NCBI RefSeq assembly: GCF_902706195.1
Contig: NZ_CACSJO010000004.1
Location: forward strand, 1-64,000
Direction of reading: 5' to 3'
DNA: 64,000 bases
From: Novosphingobium sp. 18050
GTDB lineage: Bacteria > Pseudomonadota > Alphaproteobacteria > Sphingomonadales > Sphingomonadaceae
This document shows positions 46,152-56,496 of this stretch, piece by piece. A program made the translations under genes and the position numbers. Positions within the stretch are counted from its first letter, which is position 1; each line of letters opens with the position of its first letter. Under the pieces are notes generated by a model, which saw only the letters and a list, made by a program, of their open reading frames with translations, was not told the origin of the DNA and did no database searches.

Positions 46152-48446
46152 TCAGCTCTGGAACTTGTTGTCCCGCGGGAAGCCCACCGGCGGCAGACGC
46201 CCGGCAGCGCCGCGCGCCACTTTCCAGAGCGTCATGTCCTTTTCGGTACGGGTACGGGCGCTTTCGCCCCCCATCGTCCACGACAGCCCTTCTTCCAGCT
46301 TTAGCGTGATGACATCCGACATGCCGCCGTCGCGGTAGCGCTGCAGGGTGACCCCCTGGCCCTTGGCCATCACCGGAAGTTCCTCAAGGCTGAAGATCAC
46401 CAGCTTGCGGTTGTCACCCACGACTGCAACGTGGTCATGCTCTGCCGGGATCTCGCGCACGGTGACGAGATTGACGCCCTGTTTGGTCGACATGACCGCG
46501 CGGCCCTTGCGGGTTTCCGCCAGCAATTCATCCATCTCCGCCGCGAACCCGCGCCCGATGTTCGAAGCGAGCAGAAGCTGCGCCTTGGGCTTGTAGACCA
46601 TGGCCGCGACGATATGCGCCTCGGTATCGATATCTACCATCGTACGGATCGGCTCGCCGAACCCGCGCGCCCCGGGCAGCTTGTCCGCGCCCAGCGTATA
46701 AAAGCGACCATTGTCGAGTGCGATCAGCACCTTGTCGGTGGTCTGCGCGTGGAAAGCATAGCCGGGGCCATCACCTTCCTTGAACTTGAAATCGCCGTCC
46801 AGCGGCACATGTCCACGCGCCGCCTTGATCCAGCCCCTCGCCGAGAGGATCACCGTCACCGGCTCCTTCTCGATCATCGCGTCCATGCTGAATTCGACGG
46901 TCTTGGTCGCCTGCGCAATCGTGGTGCGGCGGCGTCCGAGTTCGGTGTCTTCGGCGTAATCCTTGCGCAAGTTGGCAAGGTCGCGCTTGATCCGGGTGCG
47001 CTGGCGGGCCGGGCTTTCGAGCAGCCGGTTGAGTTCCTCCTGCTCTTTGAGCAGCTCGGCATGCTCCTTGCGAAGCTCCATTTCCTCAAGCTTGCGCAAG
47101 GACCGCAGGCGCATGTTGAGGATCGCCTCGGCCTGACGGTCGGTCAGTTCGAACTCCGCCATCATCACCACCTTGGGCTCATCCTCGGTACGGATGATCT
47201 CGATGATCCGGTCAAGGTTGAGGTAGGCGATAATATAGCCGGCAACGAGTTCCAGCCTCGAGGCGATCTTCTCGAGCCGGTGGTTGGTCCGGCGCAGCAG
47301 GATGTCGATCTGGCTATAGACCCATTCCTGCAGCAACAACTTCAACCCGAGGACGCCTGGAGTTCTATGCGAATCCAGTACGTTGAGGTTCAGACTGAAC
47401 CTGCTTTCGAGGTCTGTCAGCCGGTATAGGCTTTCCTTGAGCAGCTCGGGATCGACATTGCGGCTCTTGGGGACGAGGACGAGGCGGATTTCCTCGTCGC
47501 TCTCGTCGCGCACGTCTTCCAGGATCGGCAGCTTGCGGTCGCCGATGAGCGCCGCGATCTGTTCGATCAGCTTGCCCTTCTGGAGCATGTACGGAATTTC
47601 AGTGACGACGAGCTGCCACTGGCCCGCGCCCAGCTTCTCGATGCCGGTTTCTTCCCACGAGCCATCGGAATTGCGCCCGGTGGAAAAACGCCCGCGCACG
47701 CGAAACCCGCCCTTGCCGGTGGCATAAGCGTGACTGATCGCCTCAGGGCTATCGACCACGAGGCCGCCGGTCGCGAAGTCCGGGCCGTGGAACACTTCCA
47801 TCAACTGCGAATGCTCGACGTGGGGATTATCGATCAGCAGAAGCGTCGCGTCGATGATTTCGGCTACGTTGTGACTGGGGATCGATGTCGCCATGCCTAC
47901 CGCGATCCCAACGGCGCCGTTGGCCAGCAGGTTCGGGAACATGCCGGGGAAGATTTCCGGCTCGTTTTCCTCACCATTGTAGGTGGGGATAAGGTCGACA
48001 GTGCCTTCGTCCAGCCCGGACATGAGCTGGATCGCGGTCTTCGTCAGGCGCGCTTCGGTGTAACGATAGGCGGCGGCGTTATCGCCGTCGATGTTACCGA
48101 AATTGCCCTGCCCCTGCACCAACGGATAGCGCAGCGAAAAGTCCTGCGCGAGGCGGACCATCGCGTCATAGACCGAGGCGTCGCCATGCGGGTGATACTT
48201 ACCGATCACGTCACCGACTACGCGCGCGGATTTCTTATAGGCATTGCCCGGATCGAGCTTGAGCTGCCGCATTGCCCAAAGCAGACGGCGGTGGACCGGC
48301 TTCAACCCATCGCGAAGGTCGGGCAGCGAGCGCGCCGTGATCGTCGACAGCGCATAGACGAGATAACGCTCCGACAGCGCCGCATCGAAGGGAGCGTCGA
48401 CGATGGCGTCGAACGGGTCGGAGTCGTCGTCAGTCGTGTTCACCAT
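46152..48446 (-). CDS. parC: DNA topoisomerase IV subunit A
   Basis: A 764-residue subunit that decatenates chromosomes and cuts DNA through a catalytic Tyr in [13 protein letters not shown]. Upstream are [19 protein letters not shown] and [20 protein letters not shown], the quinolone-determining region. The C-terminal beta-pinwheel lacks a GyrA box, which favours ParC over GyrA. The length is normal for alphaproteobacterial ParC. Single gene, convergent with the protease pair. Confidence 0.96.
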   Translation of the reverse strand: MVNTTDDDSDPFDAIVDAPFDAALSERYLVYALSTITARSLPDLRDGLKPVHRRLLWAMRQLKLDPGNAYKKSARVVGDVIGKYHPHGDASVYDAMVRLAQDFSLRYPLVQGQGNFGNIDGDNAAAYRYTEARLTKTAIQLMSGLDEGTVDLIPTYNGEENEPEIFPGMFPNLLANGAVGIAVGMATSIPSHNVAEIIDATLLLIDNPHVEHSQLMEVFHGPDFATGGLVVDSPEAISHAYATGKGGFRVRGRFSTGRNSDGSWEETGIEKLGAGQWQLVVTEIPYMLQKGKLIEQIAALIGDRKLPILEDVRDESDEEIRLVLVPKSRNVDPELLKESLYRLTDLESRFSLNLNVLDSHRTPGVLGLKLLLQEWVYSQIDILLRRTNHRLEKIASRLELVAGYIIAYLNLDRIIEIIRTEDEPKVVMMAEFELTDRQAEAILNMRLRSLRKLEEMELRKEHAELLKEQEELNRLLESPARQRTRIKRDLANLRKDYAEDTELGRRRTTIAQATKTVEFSMDAMIEKEPVTVILSARGWIKAARGHVPLDGDFKFKEGDGPGYAFHAQTTDKVLIALDNGRFYTLGADKLPGARGFGEPIRTMVDIDTEAHIVAAMVYKPKAQLLLASNIGRGFAAEMDELLAETRKGRAVMSTKQGVNLVTVREIPAEHDHVAVVGDNRKLVIFSLEELPVMAKGQGVTLQRYRDGGMSDVITLKLEEGLSWTMGGESARTRTEKDMTLWKVARGAAGRLPPVGFPRDNKFQS

Positions 48447-48532
48447 TGCAGGAACGCACTAGCAACATCGGCCCCGGAGAGGAACCGCCGGATACGAAGT
48501 TTTCCGCCGATCATATGCTTATACGTAGTCGC

Positions 48533-48865
48533 TCAGCCGATCTGCATATCCCGAACCACGCCGGGGATGCGCACCGCGAGGCCGTCCAGTTCGTCGGTCA
48601 GTTCGATCTGGCAGGACAGGCGGCTAGTGCGACCCACTCCGGCAGCGAGGTCGAGCATGTCCTCCTCCTCGTTTGAAGCGGGTGGCAGCTTGTCGAACCA
48701 GTCGGGCGAGACGATGACGTGGCAGGTGGAGCAGGCCATCTGCCCCTCACACGTTCCTTCGAGCGGCATGCCCGCGTTCTGGCCCACTTCAAGCAGCCGG
48801 GATCCCGGCTCGGCCTGCGCCGAAACCCTGGACCCGTCGACGGTAACGAACATCACGTTAACCAA
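48533..48865 (-). CDS. Adrenodoxin-type [2Fe-2S] ferredoxin
   Basis: A 110-residue electron carrier. The cluster ligands are C39, C45, C48 and C85 (CEGQMACSTCH and RLSCQ), the CX5CX2CX36C spacing of the adrenodoxin/ISC ferredoxin class. The C-terminus VRIPGVVRDMQIG is typical. TTG at 48865 is chosen because GGGAG lies six bases upstream and it gives the family-like start VNVMFVTVDGS; the ATG at 48853 lacks a site. It begins 1 bp after the stop of a cysteine desulfurase, suggesting an Fe-S assembly role. Confidence 0.92.
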   Translation of the reverse strand: MVNVMFVTVDGSRVSAQAEPGSRLLEVGQNAGMPLEGTCEGQMACSTCHVIVSPDWFDKLPPASNEEEDMLDLAAGVGRTSRLSCQIELTDELDGLAVRIPGVVRDMQIG

Positions 48866-48866
48866 G

Positions 48867-49946
48867 TCATACTCCCTGCACCGCAGCGGCGGCTTCGATT
48901 TTGGCGCAGGCATCCTCAAGTTCCCGGATCTGAGTATATCTCCCAAATCCCAGACGGATAGAGGCTTTGGCTTGCTTATCCGAAAGGCCCAAAGCCCGCA
49001 GGACATGACTCGGCCGGCCAGATCCGCTTGCACAGGCCGATCCTGCCGAAAAAGCGAGATCGCGCAACTCTGACATTAGACGGGCCACGTCGAGGCCATC
49101 GAGGCGCAAGTTGAGGTTCCCGTGCCAGCGCTGCGTGGCCGAACCGTTCAGTTCCCAGCGCGAAAGGATGGCCCGCGCGTGCTGCCACAGATGCGCGACA
49201 TGGGCGCAATCCTCGTCCATCCGGGCCACCGCAAGCGCCGCCGCCGCGCCAAATCCAGCGCAGAGCATCGGGCTGAGGGTGCCGGAACGCAGCCCCTGTT
49301 CCTGCCCGCCGCCGCGGATCAACGGCGCGAGATCCAGCCCGTCCCGCAGCCACAGGGCGCCGATGCCTTTGGGGCCATAGAGCTTGTGGGCGCTGACTGC
49401 GATGAGGTCGGCATTGGTCGGCGGGGCGATCTTGCCCGCGCCCTGCACCGCGTCGCACAAAAATAACGCCCCGACGGCATGGGCCTGCTCCGCCAGCAAC
49501 TGGACAGGCTGAACCGTGCCGATCTCATTGTTGACCTGCATAACGGCGACAAGGCCGGTGCCCGGGGCAAGCGGAGCATCACCGTCGACAAGTCCTTCGG
49601 CATCGACCGGCAGGACCACAAGTGCTGGATCGACCGCCCGCGCAGTATCGAGCACGGCGGCATGCTCGATTGCCGAAACCGCCAGCTTTCGCGTGCCGCT
49701 GCCCATAATGGCGAGATTGATCGCTTCCGTAGCGCCGGACGTGAAGATCACCCGCCCGCCCGGCGGCATGAGCGCGGCGACCTGCGCGCGCGCCACCTCT
49801 ACCGCTGCTGCTGCTGCGCGTCCGGGTCGATGCGGGCTGTGCGGATTGGCGAACCCGCTGGTTTCCGGTCCGCCAAGCCATGGCAGCATCGCCTCGCGCG
49901 CTTCGGGCGCGAGCGGCGTGGTCGCCTGATAGTCGAGGTAGATCAT
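48867..49946 (-). CDS. Cysteine desulfurase (NifS/IscS-like), second of pair
   Basis: A 359-residue PLP enzyme that takes sulfur from cysteine. Motifs: IYLDYQATTPLAPEARE, ATEAINLA, the PLP lysine in IAVSAHKLYGPKGIGAL, and the sulfur-accepting Cys in AFSAGSACASGSG. It is shorter than IscS (about 400). ATG 49946 overlaps the preceding stop by 4 bp (ATGA); an upstream ATG at 49964 lies inside the neighbour. With the ferredoxin downstream it could supply sulfur for Fe-S clusters or tRNA thiolation. Confidence 0.92.
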   Translation of the reverse strand: MIYLDYQATTPLAPEAREAMLPWLGGPETSGFANPHSPHRPGRAAAAAVEVARAQVAALMPPGGRVIFTSGATEAINLAIMGSGTRKLAVSAIEHAAVLDTARAVDPALVVLPVDAEGLVDGDAPLAPGTGLVAVMQVNNEIGTVQPVQLLAEQAHAVGALFLCDAVQGAGKIAPPTNADLIAVSAHKLYGPKGIGALWLRDGLDLAPLIRGGGQEQGLRSGTLSPMLCAGFGAAAALAVARMDEDCAHVAHLWQHARAILSRWELNGSATQRWHGNLNLRLDGLDVARLMSELRDLAFSAGSACASGSGRPSHVLRALGLSDKQAKASIRLGFGRYTQIRELEDACAKIEAAAAVQGV

Positions 49947-51058
49947 GCGTTTACCTTCGCCCATGCATCGGTGAAGGCGTCAAGGTCCTGCGGCGTCGTA
50001 CTCCAGCCCATGGATACGCGGACAGTTCGCTTCGCCAGATCCGCGTCGATGCCGAAGCCCTGCAACACGCGGCTCTGCTTGAGCGTACCCGAAGAACAGG
50101 CGCTCCCCGCCGAGATCGCAAAACCCATCGCGTCCATGCGGATCAGCATCGCCGTGGCGGACATTTTGGGCGCCGCAACAGCAAAGATGTGAGAACACTG
50201 CGCCCCTGGCTGCAGCACCTCGCCATGCTCGTAAAGCCTGTTTCTGAAGTCAAAGCGCTGCTCGGCGCTGGTTGCCCAACTCTCGATCCCGCCTTCCTCC
50301 ACCGCGGCGGCGAAAGCGAGGACGGCGGGCAGGTTCTCGGTCCCCGCGCGGTAGCCGCGCTCCTGCCCCCCGCTCGGCTCCAGCATGGCAAAGTCGCGCA
50401 CCAGCAGCGCGCCGATGCCGACCGGGCCGCCCAGCTTGTGGGCAGAGACCACGACCAAGTCCGCATCAGGCAAGGGCGTTTTCCCGGCCGACTGCGAACA
50501 GTCGGCGAGCAGCAGGCCACCTGCCTCGCGGACCTGCACTGCCACGGGATTTGTCCCGTAAGGAAGCAGGACAGTGCCGGTTTCGGAATTGACCGACTGC
50601 AGCGCGACCACTGCCCTGCCCGACTGCGCCAGAGCATCGGCAAGCGCCTGCGGATCGACTTCACCGCCGACTACCGGCAGCACTTCGGCATCGGGCGCAG
50701 CGCGGAACACCGCATCGTGCTCCACCGCCGAGACCAGTCGCCGTTGCGTTTTTGCCCGCCCCAGCCCGATCGCCAGCGCCTCGCTAGCCCCGGACGTGAA
50801 CAGCATTTCGCCCTCCCAACCCAGCGCGGTCTTCACCCTTGCCCGCGCATCTTCCAGCGCCGCACGGGCAGCGCGGCCAGGCGCGTGGGGGCTGGACGGA
50901 TTGGCCCAGATCGCAGCGCCTTCCAGCCAGGCCTCGCGCGCAGAGGCAAGCATCGGTGTAGTCGCGGCATGGTCGAGATAAATGATAGGAACTGCCCTTG
51001 CTTGCGAAGTTGTTTTCGGACGCAATGTTTCTATATAGCGAACCTTTCCCATTTCCAC
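49943..51058 (-). CDS. Cysteine desulfurase (NifS/IscS-like), first of pair
   Basis: About 371 residues. A paralogue of the following gene: IIYLDHAATTPMLASAREAW, FTSGASEALAIGLG, the PLP lysine in VVVSAHKLGGPVGIGALLV, and the Cys loop AISAGSACSSGTLKQSRVL. An N-terminal extension of about 25 residues may be an artefact, because a start close to IIYLDHA is also possible. All catalytic residues are present in both copies. It is divergent from the alpha/beta hydrolase gene with about 62 bp between starts. Confidence 0.92.
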   Translation of the reverse strand: MEMGKVRYIETLRPKTTSQARAVPIIYLDHAATTPMLASAREAWLEGAAIWANPSSPHAPGRAARAALEDARARVKTALGWEGEMLFTSGASEALAIGLGRAKTQRRLVSAVEHDAVFRAAPDAEVLPVVGGEVDPQALADALAQSGRAVVALQSVNSETGTVLLPYGTNPVAVQVREAGGLLLADCSQSAGKTPLPDADLVVVSAHKLGGPVGIGALLVRDFAMLEPSGGQERGYRAGTENLPAVLAFAAAVEEGGIESWATSAEQRFDFRNRLYEHGEVLQPGAQCSHIFAVAAPKMSATAMLIRMDAMGFAISAGSACSSGTLKQSRVLQGFGIDADLAKRTVRVSMGWSTTPQDLDAFTDAWAKVNA

Positions 51059-51120
51059 TCCCGCGATGGCCGGCGCTGCCGTGCACGCGTGAGGTTCAAC
51101 AAGTCAGGCCGCAAACAGAC

Positions 51121-51777
51121 ATGCCCGCAGTCATCTTTCCCGGTCCCGAAGGTCGTCTCGAAGGTCGTTTCCAGCCCGCTCCGCGTCCGCGCGCGCCGGT
51201 GGCGATGATCCTCCACCCGCACCCGCAGGCGGGCGGCACGATGAACGACCGCATCACCCAGCACCTCTACAAGACCTTCGTGGCGCGCGGTTTTGCAACG
51301 CTGCGCTTCAACTTCCGCGGCGTGGGCCGCAGCCAGGGCAGCTTCGACAACGGCATCGGCGAACTGTCCGATGCCGCCGCTGCGCTCGACTGGGTCCAGT
51401 CGATCCATCCCGAGGCTTCGACCACCTGGATCGCCGGCTACTCGTTCGGCGCGCTGATCGGCATGCAGTTGCTTATGCGCCGCCCGGAGATTCGCGGCTT
51501 CATCTCGGTTGCCCCGCCGGCCAACATGTACGACTTCAGCTTCCTGGCGCCGTGCCCGGCCTCGGGCATCATCGTGCAGGGGACCGGCGATACGGTGGTC
51601 ACGCCCAACGCCGTGCAGAAGCTGGTCGACAAGCTGCGCACGCAGAAGCACATCACCATCCACCACGATGAAATTCCGCGGGCCAACCACTTCTTCGAAA
51701 ATGAAGTGCCGGACCTGATGAAGTCGGTCGACAACTACCTCGACATGCGCCTCTCGCCGGATTGCCCGATCAAGTAA
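51121..51777 (+). CDS. Alpha/beta hydrolase
   Basis: A 218-residue hydrolase without a signal peptide. The oxyanion region is ILHPHPQAGGTMNDRI and the nucleophile elbow is GYSFGA (Ser in G-x-S-x-G), then HHDEIPRANHFFENE, which provides the catalytic His. It resembles the small YpfH/DUF-type hydrolases common next to cysteine desulfurases in sphingomonads; substrate unknown. ATG 51121 is preferred over upstream in-frame starts that lie in the region of the divergent gene. Confidence 0.88.
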   Translation: MPAVIFPGPEGRLEGRFQPAPRPRAPVAMILHPHPQAGGTMNDRITQHLYKTFVARGFATLRFNFRGVGRSQGSFDNGIGELSDAAAALDWVQSIHPEASTTWIAGYSFGALIGMQLLMRRPEIRGFISVAPPANMYDFSFLAPCPASGIIVQGTGDTVVTPNAVQKLVDKLRTQKHITIHHDEIPRANHFFENEVPDLMKSVDNYLDMRLSPDCPIK

Positions 51778-51800
51778 TCCTTCGGTTCAATGGGTTAAGG

Positions 51801-51836
51801 CAGGCGTCGGAGCATCACTCCGGCGCCTGTTCCTTT
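51801..51836 (+). terminator. Terminator of the alpha/beta hydrolase gene
   Basis: CAGGCGTCGGAG at 51801-51812 pairs with CTCCGGCGCCTG at 51818-51829 (one G-T pair), followed by TTCCTTTT. It overlaps the stop codon of the convergent gene at 51815, so the two 3' ends share sequence. Confidence 0.65.
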
Positions 51837-52027
51837 TGAGCCTCGCCCGAGAGTGACAGGCCTTCAGGCGTTGGCAGGGTCCAGATGGCGATGTTCATTA
51901 CCATCACCGCCGCCAGCACCAGCATCAGCACCGCCTGCTTGCGATGGCCTCCACGCCGAAACAGCACGGCGGCGCCCAGTACGAGCGCGATGACGGTGAG
52001 CACGAGAAGCGAAAGCGCGATGTTCAT
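51815..52027 (-). CDS. Small membrane protein, unknown function
   Basis: A 70-residue protein with two hydrophobic helices (residues 3-24 and 31-50) separated by a basic loop RRGGHRKQ, then a polar tail ending AQKEQAPE. No family was recognised. It is divergent from the DUF885 gene with about 100 bp between starts and converges on the hydrolase gene, where its stop lies inside a terminator stem. Confidence 0.6.
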   Translation of the reverse strand: MNIALSLLVLTVIALVLGAAVLFRRGGHRKQAVLMLVLAAVMVMNIAIWTLPTPEGLSLSGEAQKEQAPE

Positions 52028-52129
52028 GGCGCCCTCCTAGCGCAGCCTGCGCCGAGGCCCAAGATGGTTTGCCGGGCTGTTTGCCAAGCTGGTTTGACAG
52101 CATCAGCAGGCGCGGCCATCGTTCTGGCC

Positions 52130-54013
52130 ATGCACGATACTTCCTTTCCCGAACTCGATCCGCGCGGCCCGCTCTCGCGGCGCAGCGCCCTCCATCTGCT
52201 GGCGGCCGGAACCGCCGCCATCGCCCTGCCCGGCTGTGCTGCGGCCGGTGGCCCCGCCCCCCTGCCCGCAACCCCGACGACCACACCGCCAAACGCGGCT
52301 GCATTGCTCGACAGCATCGCCTGGAACCTGCTCGATCACGTCCCCGAAGGCGCAACCGGCCTTGGCGTGGACATCGGCGAACATGCAGCGCTGCGCTCGC
52401 GCCTGGAGGATCGTTCGCAGGCCGGCCGCAATGCCTATGCCGCCAGCCTGAAGCAGGGCCTCGCCTCGGTCGAAGCCTTCGATGCCAGCGGGCTGGACCA
52501 TTCCACCCGCACCAGCCTCGCCGTGGTCAAAAGCGCCTTCTCCACCGCGCTCGACGGTTTCGCGCTGCCTTACGGCGATGTCGCCGTCGGCGGTTGGCGC
52601 AACGCGCCCTACGTCGTGATCCAGAACGTGGGCGCCTACCTCGACCTGCCGCGCTTCCTCGATGCAGATCATCCGGTGAAGACGCGCGAGGACGCCGACG
52701 CCTATATCGCCCGCCTCGGCCAGTTCGATGCGCAGCTGGACGGGGAACTCGACCGGATCAAGGCCGCCACCGCCATGGGCCTCGTGCCGCCGGACTTCCT
52801 GCTCGACCGCGCCATCGCGCAGATGACCAGCACCATCGCCGACGCACGCGCCGATGGCGGCGGCCTCGTCACCTCGATCGCCGCCCGTACCAAGAACATG
52901 AGCGGCACCTGGGCGTCCGATGCGAAGCGGATAGTCGCTGGCGAAGTCGTGCCCGCGCTGGAGCGGCAACTGGTCGAACTCAAGCATCAGCGCACGCTCG
53001 CCAAGAGCGATCCGGGAATGCGCGAACGCCCGCAAGGCGCCGAGTATTACGCGTGGGCTCTGCGCGCGAGCACGACCACTCCGGCCCCCCCCGAGGAAAT
53101 CCACCAGCGCGGCTTGCAGGAACTGGCGGCGCTCCACGCCCGTATGGACCCGATCCTGAAGTCGCTCGGCTATACCACCGGCACCGTCGGAGCGCGCATG
53201 ACGGCGCTGGGTGAAGACAAGCGCTTCATGTTCCCTGCAGGCGATCCCGGCCGTGCCGAAATCCTCGCCTTTATCCGTACCCGCATCGATTGGATCCGCG
53301 CGCAAATGCCGCGTGCTTTCCGCGAGCTGGTTCCCGGCAATGTCGAGGTTCGCCGCCTGCCGCTATCCGAAGAACCCGGCGCACCGACCGCATATGGCGG
53401 GGCTGGATCCAAGGACGGGACCGTCCCCGGCAAGATGTGGATCAACCTGCGTACCACCGACCTGCACCGCAAGTACGACCTGCCCACACTGGTGCACCAT
53501 GAAGCGATCCCCGGCCACGTCTGGCAGGGCGAATATGCCAATCGCTTGCCGCTGATCCGCTCTATCCTGGCGTTCAACGCCTATTCCGAAGGCTGGGCGC
53601 TGTACGGCGAGCAGCTGGCGGACGAACTGGGCGCCTATGACGACGACGCAGTGGGCCGCCTTGGCTATCTGCAATCGCTGGCGTTCCGCGCCTGCCGCAT
53701 GGTGGTCGACACGGGGCTGCATTCCAAGGGGTGGAGCCGCGATGCAGCCGTCCGCTTCTTCATGGAGCAGAACGGCAACAAGCGCGAGGAAGTGGTCAAC
53801 GAGGTGGACCGCTACTGCTCATGGCCCGGCCAGGCCTGTGGCTACAAGATGGGCCACTCGCAGATACTCAGCCAGCGCACGCGGGCGCAGCAGGCGCTCG
53901 GTGCGGCCTACGACCTGCGCGACTTCGACCAGACAGTGGTCAACGGCGGCAATGTACCGCTGGACGTGCTGGCGCTCAACGTCGAGGCCTATATCGCTGG
54001 CAAAAAGGGCTAA
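52130..54013 (+). CDS. DUF885 family lipoprotein (putative metallo-carboxypeptidase)
   Basis: A 627-residue protein. Residues 15-40 contain RRSALHLLAAGTAAIALPGC, which combines a twin Arg pair and a lipobox (LPGC), so it is probably exported by Tat or Sec and lipid-anchored. The body is the DUF885 family, with the zinc-like motif HHEAIPGH near residue 455 and a later YCSWPGQACGYKMGHSQIL, characteristic of the family. Members are thought to be peptidases. ATG 52130; single gene followed by a strong terminator. Confidence 0.88.
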   Translation: MHDTSFPELDPRGPLSRRSALHLLAAGTAAIALPGCAAAGGPAPLPATPTTTPPNAAALLDSIAWNLLDHVPEGATGLGVDIGEHAALRSRLEDRSQAGRNAYAASLKQGLASVEAFDASGLDHSTRTSLAVVKSAFSTALDGFALPYGDVAVGGWRNAPYVVIQNVGAYLDLPRFLDADHPVKTREDADAYIARLGQFDAQLDGELDRIKAATAMGLVPPDFLLDRAIAQMTSTIADARADGGGLVTSIAARTKNMSGTWASDAKRIVAGEVVPALERQLVELKHQRTLAKSDPGMRERPQGAEYYAWALRASTTTPAPPEEIHQRGLQELAALHARMDPILKSLGYTTGTVGARMTALGEDKRFMFPAGDPGRAEILAFIRTRIDWIRAQMPRAFRELVPGNVEVRRLPLSEEPGAPTAYGGAGSKDGTVPGKMWINLRTTDLHRKYDLPTLVHHEAIPGHVWQGEYANRLPLIRSILAFNAYSEGWALYGEQLADELGAYDDDAVGRLGYLQSLAFRACRMVVDTGLHSKGWSRDAAVRFFMEQNGNKREEVVNEVDRYCSWPGQACGYKMGHSQILSQRTRAQQALGAAYDLRDFDQTVVNGGNVPLDVLALNVEAYIAGKKG

Positions 54014-54017
54014 ATGG

Positions 54018-54053
54018 CGCGCCATCCCGGGCCTGTCGGCCCGGGATGGCGCG
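54018..54053. terminator. 16-bp perfect hairpin between convergent genes
   Basis: CGCGCCATCCCGGGCC at 54018-54033 pairs perfectly with its complement at 54038-54053 across a four-base loop. It begins four bases after the DUF885 stop and ends ten bases before the stop of the minus-strand gene, so it can end both transcripts. Confidence 0.75.
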
Positions 54054-54063
54054 AATTTCAATC

Positions 54064-54420
54064 TCAGCTCTTGCCGCCAAAAAAGCCCTTGGCCATGGCG
54101 GTCAGATCGTCGATGACGCTGCCGTCGCCGTCCTTGTCGAAGAAGCTGGCGATCTTGCCGGGATCGGACGCGATAACGCTGGCGAACTGGGTCAGCGAAC
54201 CTTCGCCGCCGATCGAGGCGATAACCTGCTGCATCGTACCCACGTCAAGCCCGGTGCGCTCCGCCGCAAGCTGCGCGGTATCACCTTCCTGCTGATGCGC
54301 CATGCCCAGAGCGGCAATGGCTTTTTCAGCCACCTCGGGAGAAAGGCCCAGCTTGCTTGCGAGGTTGGCCACGTCTGCGTGTTCGCTCACTTGTCCAAGG
54401 ATACCGTCGAAAAGTCCCAT
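54064..54420 (-). CDS. Small protein with EF-hand-like loop
   Basis: A 118-residue protein, MGLFDGILGQVSEHADVANL then LASKLGLSPEVAEKAIAALG, whose N-terminal half resembles DUF937-like helical proteins. Near the C-terminus is FFDKDGDGSVIDDLT, a good EF-hand calcium loop (D-x-D-x-D-G-x-x-x-D/E). A hydrophobic GFFGG tail follows. ATG 54420 is chosen because AAGGAG lies seven bases upstream. No partner is obvious. Confidence 0.7.
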   Translation of the reverse strand: MGLFDGILGQVSEHADVANLASKLGLSPEVAEKAIAALGMAHQQEGDTAQLAAERTGLDVGTMQQVIASIGGEGSLTQFASVIASDPGKIASFFDKDGDGSVIDDLTAMAKGFFGGKS

Positions 54421-54560
54421 AACCATTCTCCTTCGGGGGTAGTCATGCACATTGCACCCAAACCGTGACGAACGAAAGGCTTGGAAAACACCCTCAAGCC
54501 GGGCTTTGACGCAGCAGCCCTCGCCGCTCGCTGCGTCGGACTGGCGCCGCAAACGAACAA

Positions 54561-54586
54561 GGCCCCGAAACCGAAGTTCCGGGGCC
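54561..54586 (-). terminator. Terminator of pckA
   Basis: GGCCCCG at 54561-54567 pairs with CGGGGCC at 54580-54586 with additional pairing across the loop. On the minus strand it lies about 28 bp after the pckA stop and is followed by TTGTTC. Confidence 0.6.
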
Positions 54587-54613
54587 CCTCATGTTCACTT
54601 CAGGTCGTAAAGG

Positions 54614-56221
54614 TCAGGCCGAAACCGGCGCCGCCTTGCGCACGCCTTCATCGACATGGTCTTCGAACTGCTCGAAGTTGTCGATGAACTGCTTGACCAG
54701 GGTCTGCGCGGTCCGGTCATATTCCGCAGGATCGGCCCAGGCACCGCGCGGGTCGAGAAGCTTGGTGTCAACACCTGCAACCTCTACCGGCACTTCGAAG
54801 CCGAAGTTCGGGTCTTCCTTGAACTCGGCAGCGTTGAGGCTGCCGTCGAGCGCGGCGTTCAGCAGAGCGCGGGTCGCCTTGATGGGCATGCGCTTGATGC
54901 CTTCCATCGTCGCCTTGCCGCCGGACCAGCCGGTGTTGACCAGCCAGCACTTCACGCCGCCCTTGGCGATGCGCTCCTTCAGGAGGTTGCCGTAGATCGA
55001 CGGGTGACGCGGCATGAACGGCGCGCCGAAGCAGGTCGAGAACGTCGCTTCAGGTTCAGTCACGCCGATCTCGGTGCCGGCAACGCGCGCGGTATAGCCC
55101 GAGAGGAAGTGGTACATCGCCTGATCCGGGGTCAGCCGCGCGATCGGAGGCAGGACGCCGTAAGCGTCGGCAGTGAGGAAGATGATGTTCTTCGGCACCG
55201 GCCCGAGGTTCTTCTCCGAGCAGTTCGGAATGAAGTCGATCGGGTAGGAACCACGGCTGTTCTCGGCCAGCGAATTGTCGTCGAGGTCGATCAGCCTTGT
55301 GACCGGATCAATCACGACGTTTTCAAGCACTGTGCCGAAGCGGCGGGTGGTCGCGTAGATTTCCGGCTCGGCTTCTTCCGAAAGCCGGATCATCTTGGCG
55401 TAGCAGCCGCCTTCGAAGTTGAACACGGCAGTGTCCGACCAGCCATGCTCGTCATCGCCGATCAGCGTGCGCGAAGCGTCGGCCGAGAGCGTCGTCTTGC
55501 CGGTGCCCGACAGGCCGAAGAACACGGCGGTATCGCCGTCCGGGCCGATGTTGGCCGAGCAGTGCATCGGCATCACGCCCTTGACCGGCAGCAGGTAGTT
55601 GAGGATGCCGAAAACCGACTTCTTCATTTCGCCCGCATAGGACGTGCCGCCGATCAGGATCAGCTTCTCGGAGAAGTTGACCGCGATCACCGTCTCGCTG
55701 CGCGACCCGTGACGCTCAGGATCGGCGCGGAAGCTGGGCAGGTCGATGATGGTATATTCGGGCGCGAAGCCTTCCAGCTCGTCGCTGGTGGGACGAACCA
55801 GCAGCGTCTTGATGAACAGGTTGTGCCAGGCGAATTCGTTGATCACGCGCACGTTCACGCGGTGCTCGGGCTGCGAACCGCCATACAGGTCGGCAACGTA
55901 GAGCGTGTCCTTCTGCGCGACGGCAGCAAGGAAATCCTCCTTGAGCGCGGCGAAATGCTCAGGCGTCATCGGCACGTTGGTCTTGCCCCACCAAACCGTC
56001 GATTCCGTCTCGGCGTCTCGGACGATGAACTTGTCCTTCGCCGAACGTCCGGTGTGCTTGCCGGTGGCGACGACAAACGGACCGTCGGCCGAAAGCACGC
56101 CTTCCCCATTCTTCACCGCATGTTCGACCAGGGGGGCCGTGCCGAGATTCGCGAAGATCGTTGCCTTCGTCTGAATGCCCTGTTTGTCGAGCGGATAGCT
56201 AAGCGAAGTGGTCAATGTCAT
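54614..56221 (-). CDS. pckA: Phosphoenolpyruvate carboxykinase (ATP)
   Basis: A 535-residue enzyme of gluconeogenesis that turns oxaloacetate and ATP into PEP. It has [16 protein letters not shown], the kinase-1 loop [15 protein letters not shown], and a [20 protein letters not shown] segment for metal binding. GGAGGAG directly abuts ATG 56221, which is unusually close. A TTG two codons later (56215) has better spacing, so the true start may be there. It is divergent from chvI, a layout conserved in alphaproteobacteria. Confidence 0.96.
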   Translation of the reverse strand: MTLTTSLSYPLDKQGIQTKATIFANLGTAPLVEHAVKNGEGVLSADGPFVVATGKHTGRSAKDKFIVRDAETESTVWWGKTNVPMTPEHFAALKEDFLAAVAQKDTLYVADLYGGSQPEHRVNVRVINEFAWHNLFIKTLLVRPTSDELEGFAPEYTIIDLPSFRADPERHGSRSETVIAVNFSEKLILIGGTSYAGEMKKSVFGILNYLLPVKGVMPMHCSANIGPDGDTAVFFGLSGTGKTTLSADASRTLIGDDEHGWSDTAVFNFEGGCYAKMIRLSEEAEPEIYATTRRFGTVLENVVIDPVTRLIDLDDNSLAENSRGSYPIDFIPNCSEKNLGPVPKNIIFLTADAYGVLPPIARLTPDQAMYHFLSGYTARVAGTEIGVTEPEATFSTCFGAPFMPRHPSIYGNLLKERIAKGGVKCWLVNTGWSGGKATMEGIKRMPIKATRALLNAALDGSLNAAEFKEDPNFGFEVPVEVAGVDTKLLDPRGAWADPAEYDRTAQTLVKQFIDNFEQFEDHVDEGVRKAAPVSA

Positions 56222-56496
56222 CTCCTCCAAAAGATGGCGACCTACGGGTATTCCCGAGGCCGCATTCGCGATTCCTGCGCAAGAATCGGGCCACGAATAG
56301 GCAGATGTCTCTTTTCCGTCAATTTGGGGGAAATTGGAACCGTCAAGGTCCTATGCTCGGGAGCTTTATCGCGCAGAAGAAACGGACTGGACGACTTGCA
56401 GCGCCGCTGTGATACGCCCGCACCGCAGATTGTCATCCAGGCGCGCAGCCGCTAGGAAAACCACCCCATGCAGCAAAAGGGAAACTGCGCGCGCCC

